From Polytrichum commune (taxonomy: Eukaryota; Streptophyta; Polytrichopsida; Polytrichales; Polytrichaceae), in the NCBI GenBank assembly GCA_950295325.1, contig OX485808.1:10914501-10978500 (forward strand): a DNA stretch of 64,000 bases, given 5' to 3'. Positions within the stretch are counted from its first letter, which is position 1, and every line of letters begins with the position of its first letter. Positions 47,135 to 58,822 of the stretch are shown here, piece by piece. The notes under the pieces are model-generated. The model ran no database searches. It saw only the letters and a list, made by a program, of their open reading frames with translations, and was not told the origin of the DNA. Position numbers and translations under genes: made by a program.

Positions 47135-48828
47135 TGATGCATGCACATCCTTTTTTTTTTTTTTTCAACTACGTGTCTCCTCTGTGTTGAACATCCTGGG
47201 AGTCTTTGCAGCTTGGTAAAGCCACGGTAAAACACACCCTCAATTACGTTCATATAAACAAATGACTCTACAAGCAAGGTGTGACCAAAATAGCAAGGTT
47301 TTCACAAAACCTCACTCCTAACATGCACTGGATGTCAAATGCAATTGACCTGTTGTTGCAAATTGCCGAGATCCATGTGTGTCACTTACGGAATTTTAGG
47401 ATATTGCATCAAGGCTTTAGGGTACAGAAATTTCCTGTGAAATAAGTGTGAACAAGCATGGCCATCACTGGTTTAAAAGGGACCAGAAAAGAAAGAAGGC
47501 CCCTTCCGAACAACTCTTAACGAATCTGTGCCAGCCAATTTCTACCTTGCTAAGTCACCGATTTTGAGTTGTATTTATTGTACAACAACAGGATGGCGCT
47601 AAGAAGTGCTTCAAAAAAACATGACTTGAAAGATGAAACAATTGACTATACTATGAACGTGGTTGGCAACCACAATTGTGTGCGCCACATCACCAATTTC
47701 AAAGAATTCTTGTGGGCGTGCACTGGCAATCTGACCAAGTCGTACCAGGGAACGCAACAGGTAATTTCAAAGCTCTGAAAGTCATAGTTACCACGTGCCA
47801 TACCCAACACACTCAAGCCACCTGTGAAGAATCTTGGCAAGAAATCAATAGTTTCCAGATTCGTACAATTTGTAGAAGACTTGATGAGTCAAACATGTAT
47901 TTACTCTTTTAATTTGATGCAATTCAAAAAATTACAAGCCTAATTTTTTTTTCCTGCACCTTACTCTTGACTGGTAATCTGTGGAGTTTGAGCATGACAA
48001 GAGATCTTAGTAATGCACAAAAAATTTAAGTGGTTGAAAGACTCTTCCCATTAGATTTTGCATCCCCTTCACATATATTCCAAGATATGTCAAAAAGGAT
48101 TCAGTTTGCACATCGATTAAGTTTAATTTCGAGATTTTGGGGTGCTTTCAAGTCCTTACTTCAGATGACAATGAGATGAGGACCTGATAAGAGCTTGCCA
48201 CGAGTCTATTTTCGAGTCACAATACTTTGAGGTTGGTTCCTTGAACCCTGTTTTTTTTTTTTTTTTTTTTTGGTTAAAGGTGGAAGCTCACAAAGGCTTA
48301 ATAATGTTATAAATGTGTCTTAGATGCTGGTTACCATGCCCCTAATTTAGAACGTATTTCTTTGGGGAGGTCCAAATTCAGAACTCCAGAGAAAAATCCA
48401 CAGCAGCTGTGAATTTTGTACGCATACAAGTATCTGCATACCTTCAAGATTTTAGGGTTGTCACAATAGACATGACATGGCATGTTTTATATCGCAGGTG
48501 CCACTTCATTCAAAATTTCTACCAATGTGCTTATGGATTGCACAACCCCATAACTCCCACTTGCATCATCGATCACTGCACAGGTTCAACAAACCAGTGA
48601 GTGAACAATTACCACCGATATTCGAGAGAAAGCAATTTGAGATTTGAAATTTCCTCAATGTTTCAATGTTTCAATATACATCACATGAAGATCAAATTGT
48701 GTGACAACCCTCTGGAACAAAGTAAATGGTGCAGTGTGCACGCCTTTCACACAATAAAACTTACAACATTTCATTAATGTTCCACATCCATAACATGACT
48801 CAGTGACATGGGCCCTCTGAATATAACA
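47135..48828. other. Intergenic, nothing recognised
   Basis: No credible gene. T homopolymers occur at about 47151-47165 and 48251-48272. Short ORFs near 47.5-47.9 kb overlap on both strands and lack domain features. Confidence 0.5.
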
Positions 48829-48927
48829 ATTGAGATGAATATAACAATGAGATGCTAGGAGTTTAGTCTGAGTCTAAGTCTCCCAGAATAGCTTTTCAAG
48901 CATCTCATTGTTATATTCTAAGAGCCC
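48829..48927. repeat. Foldback repeat with 20-bp perfect stem
   Basis: GAATATAACAATGAGATGCT (48837-48856) is exactly complementary to 48899-48918, with a 42-nt loop. The pairing extends outward (GGGCCCTCT against AGAGCCC) if a local duplication of GAATATAACAAT plus GAGAT in the left arm is skipped. It is MITE-like; a small-RNA precursor is possible but unsupported. Confidence 0.6.
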
Positions 48928-48947
48928 ACAGAACAAGAGCTAAATGA

Positions 48948-49112
48948 TGAGTAATGTTATGTTGAAATTGGACTAGCTTAATGATGTATTTTAAGTTCAA
49001 TATCTCAATGAATCAGACAATACAGTAGATTACCAACTCAATAATGTTGAACGTTGAAATTGGACTAGCTCAATAATAAATTTAATGTTCAATTTCTCAC
49101 AATACAGAAGTT
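48948..49112 (+). repeat. Two-unit diverged tandem repeat (~90 bp)
   Basis: GTTGAAATTGGACTAGCT, followed by an AATAATA-type word, GTTCAAT and TCTCA, occurs twice, at about 48960 and 49051. It is non-coding. Confidence 0.65.
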
Positions 49113-49362
49113 GCAAGTGGTCACAATCTTACAGTGCGCCGATGTCAGCTGCATTCTGGAAGTGGATGTACCAAGAGAAATGTTGACAGAATCGCGCAAA
49201 CTGAAAAGTGAAACTTACCTTACAAATGGAAGAAGCCAATGTCAGCTGCAGGTGCTTGTCTAATAACAAACAATCACGCAGGTTTGAAAGTGATAGGCAT
49301 AAAGGTTATGTTATAAAGTGAGTTGCAAACCCTATGTTTGCATCTGTCTTTGGTAGTGCTGT

Positions 49363-49405
49363 CTAGGGTTTAGGGGCTAGGGTGTAGGGTTTCAGGGTTT
49401 AGGAT
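49363..49405. repeat. Degenerate telomere-like repeats (TTTAGGG family)
   Basis: Contains TAGGGTTTAGGGG, GTAGGGTTTCAGGGTTTAGG and related words within ~43 bp, about 400 bp beyond the 3' end of the minus-strand pseudokinase gene. Plant telomeric repeats are TTTAGGG; short interstitial runs are common as telo-boxes or as scars of break repair. No long array is present. Confidence 0.7.
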
Positions 49406-49822
49406 TCCACTAATGATCGCACTCATTCCATCACTTCACACTAGATTAATACTTCAAAAGCTTGGTTCACTCCAGCAGGCTGCAGTCAACGAGCACACGA
49501 GATTTTCAATTTTCATTTGCTATCAGACCTACGTGGGTACATCAACTTGTAGCATAGGAATGTGCTCCTCTATATATGCATTGAGTTAAGGGTCATAAAC
49601 ACAGACGGCAAGACAATTGAAGATGTCATAGCCAGAACAAATGAATAGGTGTATCAGTTGTACCGTATTGTATTACTTCAAAGTTCCAAAATAACTCGGT
49701 TATTTAGAAAGACTTGAGTAAGTCATCATCGACAGTACTAAAAACGTGTAATGTAGCCTAAATTTGCCTGTCAAACTAGTTTTGAGAACCATACCTGTCT
49801 GTGAGCCCACAAGAACTTGTGA

Positions 49823-51307
49823 TCACCGGGCCTGCATTGTACTGGTTTGGTATTGCCTGGATGCCTTCATTTTTTCCTCCCAAGCTTTTGAAGTATTCAA
49901 GATCTTGTTAAGGGTGACAGAAGCATGGCTCATGTCTGGTCTCAAACCAGGGTCTGGATCAACACAGCTTTTAGCCAACTGGGCAGTTCGAAATGCACAG
50001 CCTATAGGGAAATTGTCTCGGAGACGAGAGTCCATCCAAACCCTAACTCTCTTCTGAGGATCAGTATCTGCAAAGATACCTGTGATCACATCCGCAAGAA
50101 TGGTTTTCTTCAAAGAATATGCAGTACCTGCAGTGGGCTGGAAGCTGACAGCCTTCTTCCCAGACAAAATCTCCAACAAAATGATACCGAAGGCATACAC
50201 ATCAAGCTTGGGAGAGATGACACCCCCATTCAGGTACTCCGGAGCCATGTACCCCTGTGTGCCTGTAATCTTGATGCTGTGTGATCTTCGGAGAATCCTC
50301 CCATGATGTCTACTTCGACTGCTATGATTGAACATCTCCTGATGAATGATCTGCTCCGGCTCAACCTCCTCCTCCTCAACAATCTCCTGCTGCTTATCTT
50401 TCACCACTTTGCCCTGATCCCCTTCTTCGAATTCTTCTGTAGTGCTCTTAACCCTAATTTCATGTCCAGTTTCACCCCTCATCCTCGCCACACCGAAGTA
50501 AGCAATCTTGGCATGCAAGTCGGAGTCGATCAAGATGTTGCTGCTTTTGATGTACTTGTGCACACTGGGCATGTGAGTATGGTGATGAAGATACTCCAAA
50601 CCCTGGGCTACATCCAAAGCCACTTGTAGCCTGGAAGTCCATGTGGGCAGGGATGTGAACCCTGGGGAAATTTCACTCCACAAAGATTGCCGCAAGCTAC
50701 CTCCATTGATATACTCGTACACTAAATAGAACTGGTCGCCGTTCTCGCATCCACCGAGAATCTTCACCAGGTTGGAGTGATGTACACTGCACAAGTCCTT
50801 CAACCCAGGCACAAATTTGTCGCTGCCTAGCCTCCCTCCTCTTTGTGCAACCACCACTGCCACATCTGCGTTCTTGAACCTCCCTCGGTACACGGAAGCT
50901 CCAAGTTTCTTGGAAGAGCTGAAATTCTGTGTGGCTTTGGAGAGCTCCTTCACCTGGAAGACGATGGCACCATCCGAGAGCATCCCCTTGATGCTGTTCG
51001 GAAGTGGGGACTCTTGGCTGCTTGAGGATTTAGCTGAGTGGGGTTTGGAGTCTTTGTTGGATTCCTTGGAGATATGTGTGCCGGTGGACTCATGTGTGGT
51101 ACTGCTGAGCTCCAAGCTGCTTAGCTCCGGAAGCTGCTGCTGCTGCTCATGCTTACTACCACCACCTTTTTGATGTTTTGTTTTGGACTTGGATTTGGTG
51201 GTGGAGAGAGGTGATAATGATGATGGTGCAGAATTTTGAGAGTTTGCAGGGTTCTTCCGTTCTTTCCATCTTTTCACTAGAAACATGACGCCCTTGAAGG
51301 AAGGCAT
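49823..51307 (-). CDS. LysM-RLK-like receptor pseudokinase, cytoplasmic part
   Basis: A 494-residue reading from the first in-frame ATG (51307) to the stop at 49823, uninterrupted. Positions below count from the in-frame TTG at 51340, eleven residues earlier. A basic KRWKERKN segment, then a Ser-rich linker (to ~125), then a kinase fold: YLVYEYINGGSL, ALDVAQGLEYLHHHTHMPSV, GTQGYMAPEYLNGG and LDVYAFGIILLEILSGKKA, with a tail like the LYK group (GCAFRTAQLAKSCVDPDPGL). Catalytic residues are lost: no glycine loop (KLGASVYRG), Val163 for the beta-3 Lys, HKY for HRD (261-263), YFG for DFG (281-283). An acidic-then-basic insertion of ~50 residues (about 300-350) expands the activation segment. LysM receptors sense chitin or Nod-type glycans at the plasma membrane; a scaffold role is inferred. 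No signal peptide, LysM or membrane helix is visible, so upstream exons may be missing. Confidence 0.75.
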   Translation of the reverse strand: MPSFKGVMFLVKRWKERKNPANSQNSAPSSLSPLSTTKSKSKTKHQKGGGSKHEQQQQLPELSSLELSSTTHESTGTHISKESNKDSKPHSAKSSSSQESPLPNSIKGMLSDGAIVFQVKELSKATQNFSSSKKLGASVYRGRFKNADVAVVVAQRGGRLGSDKFVPGLKDLCSVHHSNLVKILGGCENGDQFYLVYEYINGGSLRQSLWSEISPGFTSLPTWTSRLQVALDVAQGLEYLHHHTHMPSVHKYIKSSNILIDSDLHAKIAYFGVARMRGETGHEIRVKSTTEEFEEGDQGKVVKDKQQEIVEEEEVEPEQIIHQEMFNHSSRSRHHGRILRRSHSIKITGTQGYMAPEYLNGGVISPKLDVYAFGIILLEILSGKKAVSFQPTAGTAYSLKKTILADVITGIFADTDPQKRVRVWMDSRLRDNFPIGCAFRTAQLAKSCVDPDPGLRPDMSHASVTLNKILNTSKAWEEKMKASRQYQTSTMQAR

Positions 51308-51799
51308 GTAAAGGCCCGCATCATCTGAAACCACATCCAAACCCTCATCATCAACAACAAGAAGGATGTTGTTGCAGAAGTTGTTGTAGAATGTTGACCT
51401 GCTGCTCCACTAGTCACTCAATCTGTAAATCTATCAATATTGCAGACCTTCTCCGTTCAGTTCCTGGTTTCGGAGACGATGATGATGTTGTATTCCCATC
51501 CTCCTCCTTTGAAGCTTGTCCAGCGTGCCTCGGCAGAAGTACTAAGTTTCTACATTTCATGCTGTTAGTATTGCAGCTGAATCATCAGACCGGCAATGAG
51601 AGGAGAGCTTTGTAGAATTTTGTAACAAAGATCCTGAGTCCCACTCCCCGTGCCCTAAGCTTGGATAGTTTCGGGCCTCCCATACCCGCAAGCTGGCACA
51701 AGAAGCAACCTGCAACTAAATAATCCACTTCTACCTCAACCCAATCAACTGATGAATGCTCCAAACCTAGGGGAGCCGGCTGGTGGCAGAGGCTTCTTA

Positions 51800-52880
51800 G
51801 TCCTTCAAAAAGCTTGCTCCTCGCCTTCATCCAAGTATAAATCAATCTCGCTATAACACTATAATTACTAACTTCGCTCCTAACCCATGTTCCCAAAGCC
51901 TCCAGGTGATCAGCTGCCGGTTTACCCAATGGCTTGATTAATGTGCAGATTCAAGCGTAAGCCTCGAGAAGCAAACCTAGTCTTGCCAACTTATAAATTC
52001 TCCGGAGACTTGGAATTAGAACCCGTTGTACATACTCCTTGAGAGAAAAGCTTGTTCCTCGTCCAATACATTCAAGAATAACCAATCTCGCTACAACACT
52101 ACTACTTTGCTCGTAACCCTACCCTGCATCTGAATGTTCCCATAACCTCCTGCTGCTCCGTTAATTCTCCTAAGGGTAGCTTCGTAAATTGAACCAAACT
52201 TCCTGCCAGCTTCTTATTATTTCTTCGGAGGGTTTGGAAGTAGATTCGGCTGTTGTAACACATGATGTCCCTTCAAAAAGCTTGCTTATAAGTCGCCTTC
52301 ATCCAAGAAACAATCAATCTCACCACAACACTACTTACTCTTAACCCTGATTTCATGTCAATCTCAAAGCCTTCCGCTCAATCGGCCGCTTAATTCGGTT
52401 CTCAGAATGGCTTGCAGATTGAAGCAAACCTCCTGCGGCCAGCTTCATCCTCCGGAGCTTCAGAAGTAGAGTCGCCTGTAACACACATTCCTCAAAAAAT
52501 TTGCTCCCCGCCTTCGTGCAAGAAACTATCATTCGCACTACAACACCACTAATTCGCTCCTAACCCCACCATGTAACTCCCAAACACATCAAGCAGCTGG
52601 AAGGAAGCAGCTTGAGAAGCATATGACCTCCTACCAGCGTATAATTTCTTCGGAACCAGGTTGGATTTAGTAGACTCGGCTGTTGTACGTAACACATCCT
52701 CCTCTAAAACGCTGCTTTGCTCCTGAGTCGACCGCCTTCATCCTACTTACATAGAAACTTCAATAAATCTCACTACACCACTACTACTTGGCTCCTTACC
52801 CCCACACGTCAATCTCAAAGCCTCATGCCAGCTTCATTCATTCATTCTCCGGCAGTACCAAAAACCTACAATCTGGGTAG
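51800..52880 (-). repeat. Five-unit diverged tandem repeat upstream of the pseudokinase
   Basis: Related units start at about 51808, 52045, 52277, 52495 and 52705. On the plus strand each shows AAAAGCTTGCT or a variant, GCCTTCATCCAAG or a variant, AATCTC(A/G)CTACAACACTACT, CGCTCCTAACCC, and a later TTCTCCGGA or TTCTTCGGA word. Periods shrink from ~237 to ~210 bp. It lies 0.5-1.6 kb upstream of the minus-strand pseudokinase start, in promoter, leader or intron space. ORFs here are repeat by-products. Confidence 0.8.
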
Positions 52881-53039
52881 CTGAACAAACAAAAACTAAC
52901 TACCACTAACTGGCTTGAAGCTTGGAGCAGGAACCTACGGCACCGCTCTTGAACTCTTCCATCTGCACCTTTGATTTGCTGCATGTGCCGGCCACCACGG
53001 TGTCAAGAACAATAATGCTGATGATATGTACCGGAGCTC

Positions 53040-56000
53040 TAAGCGTCCTATAAACCTCCTAAACCCTAAACCTAGTAGCCGTGATGAAACCTTGGTAGAA
53101 GCAAGCAAGTTTAAAGTCGATGTAGTCACCACACGGAAGGAAGGAAGGAAGCTCATCCGAAGCCACGGCGGAAACCTGGCAACCATTAATCCGTACCGAA
53201 CTTACACTGCATCATGTGATGACGATCAAGAGACAGCAGAAAATCGTACATAGCGGTGGTTTAGGTACACACACGATCCGTCACAAGACTCTCTGACGAT
53301 TCACACTTGAAGTTACTGACTACTACTGCAACTGATGATCTGGATTGGTGATCTGCAGCTTAAGGGTCAAGCATAATATAATTTAGCGGCCAATTACTTC
53401 AATCAATCCTCTAGTTTCCCACACTTGCTTAAACCAGACGACCCATCATCCACGATGATTCCATCGATGCATGCTGCAATAGTAGTACCGATCGATGATT
53501 TATCCACCTAACCCTCGGTCACAAATTTTATCAAGTTTTGGAACTAATTCCATAAAATTTAATTATGCCATCGCCTAAGGCTGCCCGGCCGGCCTTCATG
53601 AGCTGCTCCGAAACGACCTACCTTTACGCAGCATCTGAAATCGACCTTGCACTATGTCAGTGGAGATTCTTTCATGAGCAACGTCACCGAATTACCTCTG
53701 AACCTAGAAATGAAACCATCAAGCAGGCATGCATCATCTGCTTCGACCACTGGATTTGGGTTGCAGGCACGATCCACCAATCGGGCTTGCATGCACCAGG
53801 ATTGACATTCAGAAACGCCATGATTCCTAATTTGATTCCTCGCATTGGGAATACTCTAGCGGTGACCAGACCACCTAGAAAACAACAATATCTAACTTAG
53901 ACTCGGACCATCGTCTACTATCTGTTTTACTATCATTTTTTGCCGCATTTTTAACATCATGGATCATCATGATCGACATACTTATATTATAACCTCCATC
54001 AGTCTACTACATCAGGAATATCATGCACCGACATCAGACACGCTAGATTCCTGAAACTAACCTTCACACGGATAATTCTTACCTGAAACCCTACCTAATC
54101 TACCTAGCCTACCTCTTCCAAATAATTAAACAATTTTTGTCGCTATATTTTCGCTGCAGTTTGACATGGCTGATGAAATTCCTGTGCAGCTTGAGATTTT
54201 ATTGTATCGATGGGGCCCTCACATTATAGCACAGACCTACAAACCTAGAGAGCAATGATAGAGTATACTCAAGAGGTGCTGGCTGTCTTCTCCGACATTG
54301 CTTCTTCCTCCCTCAAATCATGCCACGTGTCATTCTTACATGTATTCGTTGAGACCCACTTAAATCCCACGTGGAAACTACATTCCGGGCCTAGTGAAGA
54401 TGAAAAAAAGCGGCTTGTTATGGAACGGTCTATTTTTGTGTGGACTATAGGGCGTAGTTTAAACATCACTATCTATCATCTCATAACATTAAACAGTAGA
54501 TGAGTTGTGTTTATGGGCCCTGTAGTAGATGTGAGAATAAAGTCTCCGGATGCCAAAATCCTAGTGTTTCATACTGAATTTGAAGTCATGGCAGTTGAAC
54601 ATAACTCATTAGCTAAGTAACGTTATGATGGATTTGTAATGGATTGGCAGATTTTATAATTGCATATGTCATGTGCGTTAACTTTTTTTAAGGGACTCAT
54701 AATCTGATGTTAGTGAACTATTGTGATTGTGACATCAAAGTTGGACACTCTAATCACTTTGGGAGTACATGTGTTTGATTCTCCCACCAACCCCTCGCTG
54801 ATTACAACTGGTTTAATAAGGTAACATATAAATCTGAATGGGGTTCATAAACTTAATACTACAAGCATGTTTTGCAACTAGTTTGGTGTGTGTTGTACTA
54901 GGCACGGGGAGGTGACTATTGAAATTTTAGAAACCACGTGAGATAAAAAATAGGGTCAATTTAATTCATCGAGGGTAAATTTTACAAATTCGTTAGATCT
55001 ACCATAGCATTGGAAATATGTCCTCTACATGATTATTTGTAAAATAGGGTGGTGAATAATTCCTCCATTTTACTAATCAGTAGAAAAAAATAGGGTATTA
55101 GATATTGGATCCCCCATAATGTGTGTAATAGGATCAATAGAATAATTATGGGCTTGACTACTTGGATGAAGAATTGTGTAAATTTTGTCCAAATTTGAAT
55201 GAAACGCGTTAGTATGGAGGGAAATGTTGTGGATTTTTTTTGGGGAAGGAATGTTGTGATTTCTCAATGGCTCTTGGCTTGCTTAGGGTTGGGCAAGCAC
55301 AGTGGCGTGAAGGCGGTGAAGCGTTCGGGTAGGAGGTCTTGCGTTGGTGAAGTGTGGCACATAGGCGGTAGGTAAGACACATTTTTTGGAGTTTTCTTCT
55401 TTGCTTCATAACGTTCACACAAGGTATTTCGTGAGCGCCAAAGATTCAGCTTGCTCCGCTTGCATGCGGTAAGAATTGATTTTAAACTCCAACTCCTTGA
55501 TTTTTCCCTTCCACTGTCTGTTTTTTGACGACATGCTATTGATTTCCGACGCCCTCCTAAATGTGAGATGTAGAAAGATGAAGAGTTACAAAACCTGAAT
55601 GTGAGCGTAGAAAGATGAGATGTTTTTCATGTTATTCTATACTTGTATCTTGTTCTTTGAGACATCTACCTCAAGTGGGATGTTCTGATGTCGCTACCAA
55701 TAGTTGTAAAAATGTATACGTTTTGATGAGATGTGTCATTCGGATTTTGTGTAACACGTGGTTTTGTAGTCAGAGGACGAGGTCCTACTGAAGATTGCAG
55801 TGTCATTCCATGAGAGGCCAATTTTGTCATCGAACTGGAACTAATGTTGTGGAAACTAGGAGATTACTCATATGAAAAAGAGATTAAGAAAAGTTTGTGA
55901 GGTTAGAATTGAGTTCTAGAAAGGCTGATATTGGGATTATCTTATAATTGTGAGCCAACTTTTTTCATATGATTCTTTTCAACCCTAGAATTATAGGTTT

Positions 56001-57549
56001 CTTTCGAAGATTTCAAACATAAAATTATAAACTCCATTATGTAATCATGGTAATGCTAGTAGTGTCCAATATGCCAACATTCTATTGTTGCTACAACAAT
56101 CTTTTGTACATGATCGATGATGCGCTACAACATTTGGCAACGTCACCGTGGTAAACGTAGAGGATTGCGCTTTGCCTTGCACTCTGCCTTGGAGGAAGAC
56201 TTGGTGGAGTAGTTGGAGACTTCAAAGGTTACCCACCTTATGCCATCAATTAGTTTTAGTTATTCGTCATCATTGGTGTTAAGCAAATCTCTCCAAATTT
56301 TTTAGTCTTATCATGACATTGTAGAGGATATTGACATGTATTGGAGGGTGCATAGTTATATCCTAACCCTTCACATTGTAAATATTTGGTACAAGGTTGA
56401 ATGTGTTTGTGAACACAATTGAAGTAAATGTTTTCAATTTGTGTATTTAACTTTCTTTCATTTGAATGCAATCTTTTGTTTTTGGAGTACATAGTTGTGG
56501 AAAAAATCATGTTTTGTGATAATTGATTGTGTTTCTTGTTTTGTTCTATCCGTTTTTACAACTTGTCTATGTTAACTTGTACATTTTGTTATCTCCATGT
56601 TTATCGGTAATCTTTTAAATAATATCCAAGTGTTATTGATTGTGTTTTGAACGGCATTTTGAACGGTTTAGCATTGGTAAAACTAATTGAAACCGATTAA
56701 ATGACAAGATGGATGCTATGGAACGTTTGTTGCTCACATAGTCAACTTTGCAATGCTATAGTATTCCGTCTACTATTTGGTACTTGTACGATTTAAAATA
56801 TATATATAATGCCAAAAATTAGCCTTTCTAAAAAATTACAAATAAATATAGGATGTTAAAAAATATGTCAAAGTAGCTTTATATCTACATATAGGGAGGG
56901 AAAAAAATATTGAGAGGTGCATAAATATCCCCCCATTAAATACCCCATTATCGCATGTGGTTACAAAATGTAAGGGGGTGTGACATACCCGTGGTACTAG
57001 GACATGGCACCCATGCACACAAGTTGCGAATTGGCAAAACTTGTAGGCCAATGTGTCTAATTGGTTTTTAGCAAAAATTTGTTGTGTGCCTTATGTCTAA
57101 GGCATGTCTAAAGGTCAAGTTCCATGGAGCGAACCGTGCATCATGGTCCAAAATGTTCTCTTGGATCCATGGATGAGGGCATGGTCGTGACATGTAGGTC
57201 ATTAAGGTTCATTGAAGACTTAAAAAGCCTTAAAAAAAATCCCCCCCCCCTTTTGGATACGAAGATCCCAAATTGTGATGTCCATTGACCATGCCGTTGG
57301 GATGGTCAAAGTTACCCATGAAATAAAGAAATTCGATTGGAGGATAAGTTAGAGGTTAAAAATGAAGAGGTAATGGACCCCACCATGCGAATGCGGGAAA
57401 ATGATGATAAAGTGCATGTTGCATCCAAATTGCATAGATACTCATCCCCTCTCATGGAAACACCCCAAGAGCTTGTGAGGGCATGGATAAAGTGGAGCAT
57501 TTGTAGGCATAAGAACTTGCTTGTCACCCCCTCCCACGGAACTTCACAC
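53040..57549. other. Intergenic, no confident gene
   Basis: Includes a short telomere-like run CCTAAACCCTAAACC near 53058-53072, and the dispersed repeat partner at 54.52 kb. Open frames (for instance 53565-53900 plus) have no domain and weak coding character. Nothing else supported. Confidence 0.45.
54518..54630 (+). repeat. Dispersed repeat, copy 2 (partner at 1.87-1.99 kb)
   Basis: Shares GTAGAT, GAGAATAAAG, CTCCGGATG, ACTGAATT, GAAGTCA, AACTCAT and GTAA words in order with 1874-1985. The family is unassigned. Confidence 0.55.
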
Positions 57550-57882
57550 TAAGGGCCGGTTTACACTACAGTGGAGAAGTCCACCGGTCATGAAAAAAAG
57601 GGCGTTTCTCAATTGTGATTGGTCGAAAATGCAACTCTTGACCGGTGGGTGTTTACACTAGGTGAAGAAAACAATGGTGGTGAACTTTTCTCATGGATGA
57701 TAAAATGACATGGCCGCCTACATGGCGACACTTTTTGGAGTTGGGCTTCTCCGGCCTCAAGAGGCCGGACAAGAAACTCCTCCTCCGGAGAAGCCCAACT
57801 CAATAAAAATTTAATTTTCAAAAACAAATCTGGACCGTAGATTTCAGATCTGGTTTTTTTCAAAACCTAAGGTGTTGGCAAG

Positions 57883-57884
<2 letters not shown>

Positions 57885-57951
<67 letters not shown>
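57885..57951. repeat. (TC)n microsatellite inside the Harbinger element
   Basis: About 33 uninterrupted TC units just upstream of the element's short ORF at 58000. It is the longest simple repeat in the window; its purity suggests recent growth and length variation. Confidence 0.95.
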
Positions 57952-57953
<2 letters not shown>

Positions 57954-57999
57954 TGTAGTAGCTCCTTAGCGATTTTTTTTTGTACAATTTTTTTTCGCA

Positions 58000-58197
58000 A
58001 TGGCTGGTTACTCACAATTTCAGTTTGGTAGTAGCCAAGATGAGGATGACCTCATTGGTAGTGAGAATTATTTTGCATTATATGATCCAAGAAGAAATTG
58101 TGACACATATCCACTTGGCCGGTCAAATTTCCACACCACCCTCTCCTTGCTCCCAAACAAAAAATATGCCACCATCATAATTGAAGCATTATGGTGA
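58000..58197 (+). pseudogene. Truncated ORF in the Harbinger element
   Basis: ATG at 58000 opens 65 codons beginning MAGYSQFQFGSSQDEDDLIG and ending at a TGA. An acidic, Ser-rich N-terminus is common in proteins encoded by PIF/Harbinger elements (transposase or the Myb-like partner), so this may be the start of such a gene after internal deletion. No catalytic motif is present and the assignment is by context. Confidence 0.4.
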
Positions 58198-58822
58198 TAC
58201 AAGATGGTTTTTTGTATCGCTATAGTTGAAACAATAAAATATTTCAAAACCATAAAGATCATAAGAGAGCACAAAATCTCTCTTCTTCGATTATCCATGA
58301 TTGAAGATCAAAGATAAGAAGAGAGAAATTGATGAGGATGATTAAGAGGAGAGCATGTCTTAAATAATACCAAAGAGTAGTGCTTTGTCCAATGTGTATG
58401 GGTTTTCCCCTCTTCATTCTTAAACACCCAAGGAGACATTTATTTCCTACATGGGCCAAACTTGACAATTGGCAATTTGGCAATGTTCATTATCTTTTGA
58501 ATAAAATTGAACATTATATTACACAATTCCTGTGAACACAATTCTTGTTGAAATCTTTTGATACAATGTGAATGTAGAGGTTATGGTTTTTTATCACAAA
58601 AAATCTTCACCATTAGGTGAACTTCTCTTCTCCGGTGGACTTCCCCGGTGGACTTCTCCTCTAGGTGTTTAGACTTCAACCGGTCAAGACTCCTTAAGAA
58701 ATATTTTATTGCCTTTAATTCTTCTCCGGCACATCCACCATTTGCCTCATATAACCATGTTCTTGGCCAAGCATTCTTGACCGACCGGAGGCCTTCTCCA
58801 CCGTAGTGTAAACCGGCCCTAA

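Larger units (their letters stand above)
57553..58819 (+). mobile_element. PIF/Harbinger-type DNA element, 1267 bp, TAA duplication
   Basis: TIRs of about 36 bp with three mismatches: GGGCCGGTTTACACTAC, then GTGGAGAAG and CCGGTC on both ends. The flanking TAA duplication is exact (57550-57552 and 58820-58822). GGGCC-type ends with a TAA target are the PIF/Harbinger signature. Sub-terminal copies of the ACCGGT, GGTGAA and TCTCCGG words repeat inside each end. It contains only a short N-terminal-like ORF and a long CT microsatellite, so it is non-autonomous. Confidence 0.9.

Noticed and set aside
48829-48927. microRNA precursor
   Set aside because: A 20-bp perfect stem exists, but the left arm carries an internal duplication and the arms resemble a foldback repeat; no conserved miRNA is recognised.
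49363-49405. True telomere or chromosome end
   Set aside because: Only a few degenerate TTTAGGG-like words with unique sequence on both sides.
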